Below, piece by piece: positions 1 through 8,851 of a stretch of DNA of 64,000 bases; positions within the stretch are counted from its first letter, which is position 1, and each line of letters opens with the position of its first letter. Source of the DNA: Fuerstiella sp. (GTDB lineage: Bacteria > Planctomycetota > Planctomycetia > Planctomycetales > Planctomycetaceae); contig JABABI010000036.1 of NCBI GenBank assembly GCA_014238335.1, positions 1 through 64,000 of the forward strand, given 5' to 3'. The position numbers were made by a program, and so were the translations under genes. The notes beneath the pieces were generated by a model that was not told where the DNA came from, searched no databases, and worked only from the letters and a program-made list of their open reading frames with translations.

Positions 1-76
1 TCCTGATCTGAGTCTGAAACAGGATGCCGCTGAACCCACCCACCCCGACACTGCCAATCAAGACAGGTTTTCGCTA

Positions 77-1915
77 ATGTCACGACGCCCTTGCGACATG
101 CTTGCCATGACACTGTTTCTTACTTTCCTTTCCGTGTCTGAAATCGCTCACAGCGCTAATGACTGGCCACAATGGCGTGGTCCGGGCCGGGACGGAATCA
201 GCACGGATACCGGATTGCTGAAAGAATGGCCAGAACATGGTCCTGCCGTGCTGTGGCAGGTTGATACCGCAGGTGTCGGATACTCCTCACTGGTCATCAA
301 GGATGGCAGGATCTACACGCAGGGAGATCTGAAAGGTGTCGAACACATCCTGTGTCATGATGTGAAAACGGGCGCGCTGTTGTGGGCTGTTCAGCCCGAG
401 CCATTGCGTCGGCGGCTGGACGAACGAGTGGCCGGTGAGACCAAGCGACTGGACACCAATCAGGACGGACAGATCGATGAACTCGAGGCGTTGACGGGGC
501 TTGGTTTTGAGTTCAATAAATTCGACCAGAAGGTCGATCGTGACGCACAGGAAATGGCTGACACGCGCACACGGCGACTGTTCGCCGCGTTGGACGCAGA
601 TCAAGATCAGCAACTTTCAGCGAAGGAAGCAGGGCGTCCGTTTTACAACGAATTCGACCGCATCGACAAAACGGACAGGACCATTGATGCTGAAGAGATG
701 GCCAGACAGCGTACCGATGACTGGCTTGTGAAATACGACGCAGATAACGACGGTTCAATTAATCGCGAGGAGTCCCGCAACAGCATCATCGAACGCTATT
801 TTGGCCGCATCGACCAACCCGATAAGGAAACGAAGAATCGCGACCAGCACCTATCCCGGAACGAAATTGAAACTTACTTTCAGCGTCGTGAGCCAGGCAA
901 AGACGGAGCGATCACGACCGAGGAAATGTGTGCGTATTACACCAGCCGGTATCCACAGGGCGATGGAATTTTCACCGCAGAGGAATTGAGAGGATTCTTC
1001 GGCGGATATCGAAACGGCCAGGGGGACGGACCACGCGGCACGCCTGCTGTCGATGGCGATCGGGTCTATACAGAAGGAGGTCACGGCGACATCACGTGTC
1101 TTGAGGCATCCTCGGGCAGAACGATCTGGCACGTGAATCTGGCTGAAACATTCGGTGGTGGCCGGCCCGGCTGGGGCTACAGTGAATCACCGCTGGTGGA
1201 CGGCGAAATGCTGTTCGTCACGCCCGGAGGAAAACAGGGCACGTTGCTGGCGCTAGACAAACGTACCGGTAGGAAAATTTGGCAAAGTAAAGAGGTCACA
1301 GAAGGTGCTCACTACAGCACGCCGGTTATTGCCGAGATTCACGGCAAACGCACGCTGGTGCAGTTCGCTCGAGAAAGTGTGTTTGGCGTGACGCCCGAAA
1401 AGGGACAGCTTCTTTGGAAATACAGTGGGGCAAACAACGGCACGGCGAACTGTGCGACACCGATTATTGACGACAACTGCGTGTTTGCCTCCAGTGCCTA
1501 CGGTACTGGAGGCGGTTTGGCTCGAATTCTGCAGGAAGGGGACAGTCAGACGGCAGAGGAGGTCTATTTTGAAAAGAAGATGGCCAACCATCATGGCGGC
1601 ATCGTCAAGGTCGGTGGCTATCTGTATGGGTTCGGCACCGGCCTGATCTGTATGAACTTCACGACGGGTGAAATTGTCTGGCAGGATCGCAGCGTCGGCA
1701 AGGGATCGCTGACCGTTGCTGATGGTATGCTGTATTTGCTGAGCGAACGCAACGAAGTTGCACTGGCCGAGGTAACGCCGGAAGGCTATCGCGAACACGG
1801 CCGCTTCCGGATTCCCAGCCACGGGCGACCCAGTTGGGCCCATCCTGTGGTGATCGGCGGAGTGTTGTATATTCGCGATCAGCAATCGCTGACCGCCTAC
1901 GATGTACGCCGTTGA
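77..1915 (+). CDS. Secreted PQQ-like beta-propeller protein with inserted EF-hands
   Basis: Probable exported propeller protein of the PQQ-binding-like family. An N-terminal hydrophobic stretch (residues 8-26, ending SEIAHSA) looks like a signal peptide and is followed by the family hallmark DWPQWRGPGRDG. Propeller blades cover about 55-105 and 315-612, with LLWAVQ, GRTIWHVN, GRKIWQSK and GEIVWQDR as blade motifs. Between them, about residues 110-315 form a helical insertion with EF-hand-like loops at 126-137 (DTNQDGQIDELE), 173-184 and 221-232 (DADNDGSINREE), plus a degenerate one near 196-207. Calcium binding is inferred. The reading frame is open back to base 2, so an upstream start cannot be excluded, but the signal peptide supports ATG 77. 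Function unknown; no classical dehydrogenase active site was identified. Confidence 0.85.
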   Translation: MSRRPCDMLAMTLFLTFLSVSEIAHSANDWPQWRGPGRDGISTDTGLLKEWPEHGPAVLWQVDTAGVGYSSLVIKDGRIYTQGDLKGVEHILCHDVKTGALLWAVQPEPLRRRLDERVAGETKRLDTNQDGQIDELEALTGLGFEFNKFDQKVDRDAQEMADTRTRRLFAALDADQDQQLSAKEAGRPFYNEFDRIDKTDRTIDAEEMARQRTDDWLVKYDADNDGSINREESRNSIIERYFGRIDQPDKETKNRDQHLSRNEIETYFQRREPGKDGAITTEEMCAYYTSRYPQGDGIFTAEELRGFFGGYRNGQGDGPRGTPAVDGDRVYTEGGHGDITCLEASSGRTIWHVNLAETFGGGRPGWGYSESPLVDGEMLFVTPGGKQGTLLALDKRTGRKIWQSKEVTEGAHYSTPVIAEIHGKRTLVQFARESVFGVTPEKGQLLWKYSGANNGTANCATPIIDDNCVFASSAYGTGGGLARILQEGDSQTAEEVYFEKKMANHHGGIVKVGGYLYGFGTGLICMNFTTGEIVWQDRSVGKGSLTVADGMLYLLSERNEVALAEVTPEGYREHGRFRIPSHGRPSWAHPVVIGGVLYIRDQQSLTAYDVRR

Positions 1916-1959
1916 CGCGGCGTTCCGGGCAAGAATACAATCGACGGTCAGGCAGACAA

Positions 1960-3163
1960 TTAAACGAAGTGGCAGCGCAGAAAAAAATGAGATCTGCTGA
2001 CGCGACTGTCGGGCTTAGGTTCCTCAGACAGTCGCTTCTCAAGACGGTCAGCGGTGTCCTGCAACTGCAGAATCATGGCCGTCGCTGCTGCAAAATCGTG
2101 GTGCGTGCAGCGAGCTCCAGAGTTTTTCCGATACGCGTGCAGCCTCACCGGTCCCCTTCATCCAGTGTCCTTTGCTCCACAAGGCATCGCACATCTTTAT
2201 CACGCAAGACCTGCAGGGAATCGGGAGTCACGTCCTGTTTTTTCAGGAACATGATGGCCATTTCTCGGAGGAACGAGTTAGCTGGAAGCTCCTGCGTCGG
2301 AAGGCTGTCCGAATTGCCCGCAGTTTCTGTGGTCAATTCACAGGATTCAGAAGCTGTGGAAGAGAAACCACTGCGGAGGCCGTCCGCGCGACAGCTGCGA
2401 CCGTGGATGGTGCAAGATCATGCACGGTCGCCTGCAGCAAGGCGTTCACGGAAATCGGCTTCGTCAGGTCATCCGTGCATCCGACTCTGCGACAGCGTTT
2501 CTCGTCTTCAGGCATTCCGTTGGCGGTGAGTGCCAGGACGGGCGGTTTGCCACCATGGTGGTGTAGAATTCGCACAGCGGAATCGCCATCCAGTACCGAC
2601 ATTCTTATGTCCATCAGAATCACGTCAAATGCTTCGGTTCTCCACGCATTGACTGCGAACGGGTGGCTATCCGGCACACGGCACCAACGCCCCGGAGTGT
2701 GTGAGAGAACAATTCACGGTTAGCCGGAGCCTTCATCCGCTTGAGATCCGGAACCGGTGGCGTCATGTGAAGAAACAGTCGTTCACAGGCATTCTGTCCC
2801 TGAAACAGAGGTTCTCCCGTGAGATATTCCAACGGCATGATTCCGAGCGAATACAAATCCGAAGGCGTTCGAATATTGCATTCCAGCGCGCCCGAAGTTT
2901 CCGGGGCGACATAGGTCAGCATGTACCCCGGGGGCCTGTCCCGCTTGCACGCCGTGCAGCAGTATCAGCGAAGGACAGACGCCAAGAATGGCTCCTGGTG
3001 AATTGACTGTGGCGCCCAGAGAAATGTTGCCAGAAAGGACGCATCGAAGAACGAGTCCCTCACCATAAACACTCTGAAGTACGCGCAGAATGCTCTGTGC
3101 AACGCTGAGTGTTTCGACAATCGACAACCGCGGCGGCAGCCGCTCTGAGAGATGAGCCAGCGA
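1960..3163 (-). pseudogene. Remnant of a Ser/Thr kinase-receiver-Hpt hybrid signalling gene
   Basis: Read on the minus strand, three frames carry pieces of one multidomain protein in the expected order. Around 3130-2990 is a decayed kinase catalytic loop (GLVLRCVLSGNISL, where HRD has become LRC), with an in-frame TGA just upstream. After a frameshift, 2922-2740 holds the activation segment and helix F (YVAPET, then SDLYSLG and LTGEPLFQG). At about 2733 this joins the start of a receiver domain (NRELFSHTLRGVGAVCRIA), which continues in another frame at 2677-2420 with FDVILMDIRM, ALTANGM and KPIS. Further degenerate Hpt-like sequence reaches about 1965. Planctomycete hybrids of this kind normally carry ATPase, GAF and histidine-kinase modules between kinase and receiver. 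Their absence suggests an internal deletion followed by frameshifts. Endpoints are approximate. Confidence 0.75.
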
Positions 3164-3889
3164 TCACTGCGGGCAGATGATTCGGCCAGCGTCCCGTTTG
3201 AAGTCGAACTCCACAGGAGCACAAAACCGATCATGGGAGACTGGGGACAGTCTGAGGGCTTCGTGTTTTAGACGGGACCGAAAGGCAGGAGTGATGTCAG
3301 AACACCCTTCATGCACGATAAAGCGGATGCTATGTCTGTCTTCAGTGAGGCCTGTCCTGTAGCCCTCCGCCTGTTTGATCATGGGGAGACATGGCGAACG
3401 GGACGAGAATTCAAATGAGGGATGACGTCACGATATTGTCCTCAATGTTGCATTGCTAAGCCTGTGGCCCGAATCGCCGGGCGCCTGGTCAGGTCGTTAC
3501 TGATTTTCGGTCGTGGCCTTACAATTAGCACGGTGGTGACATCTGCAGCCATTTCGTTACTGGCCTGACGCGTCCGGGGACGAATTTATCACGCCGTACA
3601 TCCTGCTGCTCCGCCTCACCAGTGAGACGAGGGTGGGGAATGCCGCGACGGACTCGCCGCAGCATACAAAAGTCGCTCTGAGTAACATGCCACGTGAGTG
3701 TACGCAGGACCTGACCTATTGGCGCCCTGGCTTGTCTTAAGGCTGCTTCCCAATGAATCTGGTGAGATCAAACGCCAGCGTGGAACGCCGCGCGTCTGCC
3801 GTTCTTTCGACGTGATATCTAATGGCCGAGTTGGAAGACTGGAGTTCGCAGCAACTGTCGTGAACCCTGCGACACCGCAGCTGAACAAC
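3164..3889. other. Non-coding stretch, no gene recognised
   Basis: About 720 bases between the kinase/receiver remnant and the cytochrome gene. Short open frames exist on both strands, but none shows a recognisable domain, signal peptide or convincing ribosome binding site. The part next to 3163 may be further decayed sequence of the kinase gene (its N-lobe), since the remnant begins in mid-domain, but I could not align it. Confidence 0.4.
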
Positions 3890-6800
3890 TCAGTTTCTGG
3901 TGATTGTTTCGTGAAGATTAATCACAGTGGCAGCAACGGTCTGCCAGGCAGCGAATTCGAATTCAGAAACTCCGGCAGGCAGGTCTGTGGGAGTCGTCGC
4001 ATTGCTGCCGGACCTGTTAATGCAGATCTGTGTCTCCAGCAGTTCACGAAGCGTATTTCGTTCATCGACCGACGGCATTCGAGCAGTGCACAGCTGAAAC
4101 GCATAGGCAAGTTTTTCATCAACGCCGGGCACCGACTGCTTGTTGAGAACTCGCCGTGCCAAAGCTTCAGCGGCTTCCACATAGACCGGATCGTTCAGTA
4201 AAGTCAATGCCTGCAAGGGAGTGTTGCTGCGTGATCGCCTGACGGTACATGCCAGGCGAGCTGACGCGTCGAAATTGATAAAGCTCGGATAAGGAGCGCC
4301 GCGTTTCAGCACGACATACAGACCCCGCCGGTATTTGTCAGTTCCCGGACTGGCTTCATAACTGTATGCGGTGCCACCCACCTTGGACCAGATTCCATCC
4401 GGTTGATAGGGACGTATAGAAGGACCAAATTGCTTAAGACTGATCAGGCCAGCCACAGAAAGAATGTTGTCACGAATCATTTCTGCGTCCATCCTAAATC
4501 TCGGTCCACGGGCCAGCAGCCGATTTTGATCGTCGCGTTTCCGCAACTCAGGGGTCACAACCGACGACTGCCGATATGTCGCCGACAGAAATATTTTTCT
4601 CAGCAGTTGCTTCATCGACCAGTTGTTCTCCATGAACTCAACCGCCAGCCAGTCCAGTAGTTCCGGATGCGTGGGGGAGTCGCCCTTGACACCAAAATCT
4701 TCGACGGTTGCCACAATGCCCTGTCCGAAAATTTCGGCCCACCAGCGATTCACCGTCACGCGGGCCACCAATGGGTTTCGACGATCCACCAGCCACTTTG
4801 CCAGGGTCAGTCGGTTTGGCGGCCCATTAATTGCCGGGTGGAGAATTTGCGGTGTACCCGCATGCACAGCTTCTCCGTGGCTGCGATAATCGCCTCGCTC
4901 AAAAAGGTATGACATGCGTGGCTGTTCCAGTTCGATCATCACCAGCGTTGTGTCGGAAACGATGGCATTAAGTTTTTTCCGGATACTCCCCATTTCATCA
5001 ACGAGTCGTTTTGTTTCAGGGTCAATCTTCGTTCGGTAATCGAGCAACTTCCGCCTTTGTTGCCTGGTCCATTTCTCCGGTGGTGTTCTGAGTTCCGCCA
5101 CAATGTCTGCCGATATCGATTCTGCATCAACATGGCCTGTGACTGCGGACAGGCGAAAACATCCGATCGACCGAGCACTTCCATAATTGTGCTTAAGCCG
5201 AAAGGTGATGGCCGCGCCGTCGGCGCTTTCCAGCGGTTCCTTCAACATAAAGTTTGCCCAGTGTGGCTTGCCGAATTGTGGGGCAATTGCCCAGCCGGTG
5301 TTCACTTTATCGCTGAACACACCGACCACTTGCCAGTTCTTCTGTTCGAAATCAGCCACAGCAGAATTAAATTTCAGGACCTGCGAAACCTTGCCGTTCG
5401 CTGCGGTCACTGTCGCTGACAAACGATTCAGCACGAAGTTGCTTCGCGCGGAATCACCACGGCCGGGGCCGGTGCCCGGCAGAGTTTTGTGAGTAAGAAC
5501 GTCCAGACGGAATGCGGAAATCTTCGGCAGAGTCGTTGCGACGGTCACTGTATATGTGTCCCTGTCCGGGGGGTCGTTGCCCACCAGAAGAACGGAGCCG
5601 TCGTCAAGAATCTGATGAGAGTCCCTGGCGCCAAGTGACTCGAAACTTACGATTCGCATCACGTGTGTCTGCGGCAATTCCCGGACGGTGTTTGAAAGTT
5701 TGGCGCTCCACTCGTGCAGCGTTGCTGTCAGGACCTTCTTCCGCTGATCACGTTTGGACTGTACGGCTTCCAGTTCGTCCTGCAACGAGTTTCGTTGCGC
5801 ATCTTTGTCTGGGTTTGTCAGGGGCATTTTCGGTCCGCGAAAGACGATCGAACTGGGCTTCTTCGGGTCGGCACGATCGGCCTCGGACTCTGTGCTGTTG
5901 AAATATGCGAGCAGCTGATAGTAGTTCTTTGCCGTAAACGGGTCGTACTTGTGATCGTGACATTGAGCACATTCCAGCGTGGTACCCAGCCACACGGCGG
6001 CGGTTGTATTAACACGGTCAATTACCTGCTCAAGACGGGTCTCTTCAGGCAGGGAGCCTGCTTCGACATTTGTGGGTGTGCAGCGATGAAAGCCGGTCGC
6101 GATTCTCTGTGCTTCCGAAGGCTCCGGCAGCAGGTCACCGGCGATTTGTTCGATGGTGAATCGATCGAAAGGCATATCCTCATTCAGTGCATTAATTACC
6201 CAGTCGCGGTAGGCCCATATCTGACGCAGGTTGTCGCGCTGGAACCCGTGGGAATCCGCATAGCGTGCCAGGTCCAGCCACGGACGAGCCCAGCGTTCCC
6301 CAAACTGAGGGCGTTGCAGAAGTTCGTCGACAAGCTTCTTATAGGCGTCGTCCGACGGGTCGGCGACAAACGCCCGAACCTCATCCGGCGTTGGCGGCAA
6401 ACCAATCACGTCAAAGAAGACTCGCCGAATTCGCGTTTCAGGTGAAGCGTCTGCAGACGCATTCATTTTTTCCCGCTGCAGACGTGCCTGTACGAAACGG
6501 TCAATGGGATTCCGGGCCCAGTCCGAAACGCCCGTTGGCGGCAGATCCGACTGCTGGGGTGCCACGTAAGCCCAGTGCGTCTGAACTTTGAAATCGCTCG
6601 GCCATTCGGCCCCGTCTTCAATCCAGCGCCGCAAAATTTGAATTTCCGTCGGGCTCAACGGTTCACCGATGGCAGGCATGATTTCGTCATGGCCGGACGG
6701 AAGAGCAATTCGTCGAAACAGTTCACTATCTTCGGGACGGCCCGGTGCAGCGATTTCCGCCAAAAGAAACTGTTCTCGGGTGTCAAGTCTAAGGTGTCCT

Positions 6801-6958
6801 TCCTGCTTTCTGTCACCGTGACATTCAAAGCAGCTTCGGCGGAGAATTCCAAACACATCGCGATCAAAGCGAATCTCGCTTTCCGCAGACACGGATCCCA
6901 CCAATGCTGAAAAAACCAACGCCGTACCTGCCACTTTTATCATCACACCGGTCTTCAT
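3890..6958 (-). CDS. Planctomycete cytochrome protein PSCyt1-DUF1549-DUF1553
   Basis: Large exported protein of the family expanded in Planctomycetes. I chose the ATG at 6958 because it gives a compact signal peptide (MKTGVMIKVAGTAL to SVSA, cleavage near residue 25) and a 1022-residue product; a longer start at 6988 adds 10 residues. A c-type haem motif CFECH (C43, C46, H47) lies in the PSCyt1 domain. DUF1549 (PSCyt2) follows at about 140-360, with RWARPWLDLARYADS and CAQCHDHKYDP, the latter a second CxxCH. A beta-sandwich-like middle region follows, then DUF1553 (PSD1) at about 700-980 with RWWAEIFGQGIV and RSRSNTPLQALTLLND. These proteins usually pair with a DUF1501 protein; here the only DUF1501 gene is about 28 kb away. 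The biochemical function of the family is not established. Confidence 0.93.
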   Translation of the reverse strand: MKTGVMIKVAGTALVFSALVGSVSAESEIRFDRDVFGILRRSCFECHGDRKQEGHLRLDTREQFLLAEIAAPGRPEDSELFRRIALPSGHDEIMPAIGEPLSPTEIQILRRWIEDGAEWPSDFKVQTHWAYVAPQQSDLPPTGVSDWARNPIDRFVQARLQREKMNASADASPETRIRRVFFDVIGLPPTPDEVRAFVADPSDDAYKKLVDELLQRPQFGERWARPWLDLARYADSHGFQRDNLRQIWAYRDWVINALNEDMPFDRFTIEQIAGDLLPEPSEAQRIATGFHRCTPTNVEAGSLPEETRLEQVIDRVNTTAAVWLGTTLECAQCHDHKYDPFTAKNYYQLLAYFNSTESEADRADPKKPSSIVFRGPKMPLTNPDKDAQRNSLQDELEAVQSKRDQRKKVLTATLHEWSAKLSNTVRELPQTHVMRIVSFESLGARDSHQILDDGSVLLVGNDPPDRDTYTVTVATTLPKISAFRLDVLTHKTLPGTGPGRGDSARSNFVLNRLSATVTAANGKVSQVLKFNSAVADFEQKNWQVVGVFSDKVNTGWAIAPQFGKPHWANFMLKEPLESADGAAITFRLKHNYGSARSIGCFRLSAVTGHVDAESISADIVAELRTPPEKWTRQQRRKLLDYRTKIDPETKRLVDEMGSIRKKLNAIVSDTTLVMIELEQPRMSYLFERGDYRSHGEAVHAGTPQILHPAINGPPNRLTLAKWLVDRRNPLVARVTVNRWWAEIFGQGIVATVEDFGVKGDSPTHPELLDWLAVEFMENNWSMKQLLRKIFLSATYRQSSVVTPELRKRDDQNRLLARGPRFRMDAEMIRDNILSVAGLISLKQFGPSIRPYQPDGIWSKVGGTAYSYEASPGTDKYRRGLYVVLKRGAPYPSFINFDASARLACTVRRSRSNTPLQALTLLNDPVYVEAAEALARRVLNKQSVPGVDEKLAYAFQLCTARMPSVDERNTLRELLETQICINRSGSNATTPTDLPAGVSEFEFAAWQTVAATVINLHETITRN

Positions 6959-7034
6959 TATTTTCACCAATCGATTCGCCCGATACACTTTAACACCGCA
7001 CTACTATCTTAAGTTTACAAGGACTTTGACACGA

Positions 7035-7418
7035 ATGAAGATCGAACACACCGCTTTCAACGTAGAAGAGCCTGTTCTGATGGCCCGATGGTATGTCGAC
7101 CACCTTGGTTTGACAGTTCAGCGAAGAACAACCGATGCTCCGTACGCACATTTTCTGTCTGACGACAGCGGAACGGTGATGATCGAAGTTTACGGCAACA
7201 AGGAGGCTCCGTTGCCTGATTATCGAAACATGAGTCCCGCCGAACTGCACCTGGCGTTTGTGTCCCGCGACGTAGCGGCCGATACTCAGCGGCTGCGCAA
7301 TGCCGGAGCAACCGTTGTGGCAGACGTTCATCAGCTGAACGGCGACACGTTCGCCATGTTACGAGACCCCTGGGGTCTGCCGGTGCAACTCGTGCAGCGG
7401 AAGACTTCAATGATTTAG
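7035..7418 (+). CDS. VOC (glyoxalase/bleomycin-resistance) family protein
   Basis: A 127-residue single-domain vicinal-oxygen-chelate protein. The N-terminal pattern KIEHTAFNVEEPVLMARWYVDHLGL is the usual first beta-alpha-beta half, with a possible metal-ligand His at HTAF. The second half has ELHLAFVSRD and the end pattern MLRDPWGLPVQLVQR. The ATG at 7035 gives a standard VOC start; an in-frame TTG lies three codons upstream. It is divergent from the cytochrome gene with about 75 bases between starts, so the two may share a regulatory region. Substrate unknown: families with this fold include glyoxalases, dioxygenases and resistance proteins, and nothing here distinguishes them. Confidence 0.88.
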   Translation: MKIEHTAFNVEEPVLMARWYVDHLGLTVQRRTTDAPYAHFLSDDSGTVMIEVYGNKEAPLPDYRNMSPAELHLAFVSRDVAADTQRLRNAGATVVADVHQLNGDTFAMLRDPWGLPVQLVQRKTSMI

Positions 7419-7463
7419 CACCGCGCTCGGCCCTCAGCAGCACCGAATGCGTGCTAAGACGCC

Positions 7464-8516
7464 TTACACAAGGGTGTATAATTCGAAAGGATGGTCACAG
7501 GGTGTGCCGCGGCTGACCTGCATCTGTCGCAGCGTTGGCTGAATTACGATGGAAAAGACGGTCGTCCAGAAACCGTGGTTCGGATCAGGATTTTCGTGTC
7601 GACAAATAGACGTGGGATGTCCGCTGTGGTCCCGGAGTGCATTCTTAACCTGCTCGGAATCCGGCGTGTGGGCCCTCCGGAGTAACTCGTCAATTCGATT
7701 CTTGCGAGGGCGAGATTGAATCAACTCCGCAAAGTCTGCGTTGATGTGCTCGAAGTCAGGATGCACGCAATGGTTCGTATGAGTGACGCAGCGGGAATTC
7801 ACCGGCATCAGTATACGAACAGCATCGACCGTTGCTTCCAGATTGGCCGGACCCTGCGGTGTGGTCATCATGATGTTGACAGGAATGGCACGGTGTGCGG
7901 AAGACAGTACAGCCGCTGCATGCTCCAGTGATGTCGCGTCGTACATCTGCCGGAGAATAAAGTAGTGCGGAACGCCGGAAAACCGAGTCGGGGCAGGCAA
8001 CGTGTTGACGCAGGCTCCGATACCGGTTTCTGAAAAACCGAGGTACGAAATCAAACCGGCCTGCGTACACATCATCGTTGCCGGTTTGTTTGTTGGGCGT
8101 CGCGTCAGTACGACGGTGAACTTGTCCAGCAACGGATCATTGTCCCAGTTCTGCGCGACCATCGGTGCGTGCGTCTGGTCGCCGGACACGGACAGCGATG
8201 TGCAGCCGGATTCCACATCGTCTGTCAGTTGGTTGCGGATCTGCAGCAGCATTAAATCCGCCTCAGAGACCCCGGCAGCCTCAGCCGTTCCCTGAAGTTC
8301 CTCCAGCAGATCGGGACACCAGTCAGCGACGAAGCGTGTGGATTCCGCAACTACAGTCGCCGCGCGCTCGGCCGAGACTCGCATGGTTTTGTTGACGCGC
8401 GAAAGTGCGATTTCGCAGAAGCTGCGAATTTGATCGCGAGCGGCATCTCCGATCTGTCGCCCAATGTTGCGTGGGCTGCCGGATACTGTCAGTTCAGGAT
8501 AACGTGTCGATGTCAT
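7464..8516 (-). CDS. C45-family acyltransferase/hydrolase (isopenicillin-N acyltransferase-like)
   Basis: A 350-residue protein resembling peptidase family C45, Ntn-hydrolases that process themselves to expose an N-terminal cysteine. The probable nucleophile is C105 in ESGCTSL, followed by the typical core APMVAQNWDND, TQAGLISYLGFSETGIGACVN and VTHTNHCVHP. The N-terminal GSPRNIGRQIGDAARDQI is the propeptide-side helix usual in the family. No signal peptide is visible, so it is probably cytoplasmic. Homologues act on amides such as acyl-amino acids and beta-lactam side chains; the substrate here is unknown. It follows the kinase-tubulin gene on the same strand after 335 bases, too far to call it part of that operon. 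Confidence 0.85.
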   Translation of the reverse strand: MTSTRYPELTVSGSPRNIGRQIGDAARDQIRSFCEIALSRVNKTMRVSAERAATVVAESTRFVADWCPDLLEELQGTAEAAGVSEADLMLLQIRNQLTDDVESGCTSLSVSGDQTHAPMVAQNWDNDPLLDKFTVVLTRRPTNKPATMMCTQAGLISYLGFSETGIGACVNTLPAPTRFSGVPHYFILRQMYDATSLEHAAAVLSSAHRAIPVNIMMTTPQGPANLEATVDAVRILMPVNSRCVTHTNHCVHPDFEHINADFAELIQSRPRKNRIDELLRRAHTPDSEQVKNALRDHSGHPTSICRHENPDPNHGFWTTVFSIVIQPTLRQMQVSRGTPCDHPFELYTLV

Positions 8517-8851
8517 GCCATAGTGCCTGAATTGCAGGTGTCACGTGCGAAGCCACTGGCGTTGCAGACTATCCAACCGGAAATTTTCCGTCAAACCTGT
8601 CGCCATGATTCCGGCAGGCCGGGTGCGCTGACGGATTCTGCGTTAGACGGCAGGGGGACATCGTCCCATACGCATGGTTGGATCAAGCTCGGAACATCAT
8701 TTCCGGCGGCACAACTGCCAAAATTCAGAACCCTTCAACGGCAACGGTGTGGGCCCTGGGACGAAGCTGTCGAACTGCGATTTCTACACACACACACAAG
8801 GCGGCGCGGTGGAAACGGAGCTTGTAGACGTTCCCTTCAGGGAATGGGGCG
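8517..8851. other. Intergenic gap, no gene recognised
   Basis: A 335-base spacer between the end of the kinase-tubulin gene and the start of the C45 hydrolase, both on the minus strand. It holds a short CA-repeat near 8788 (acacacacacac). I see no clear terminator hairpin with a T-run and no supported small ORF. The hydrolase promoter probably lies here. Confidence 0.4.

Noticed and set aside
8788..8802. CA dinucleotide run in the gap before the C45 gene.
   Set aside because: Too short to be a meaningful repeat and no associated structure.
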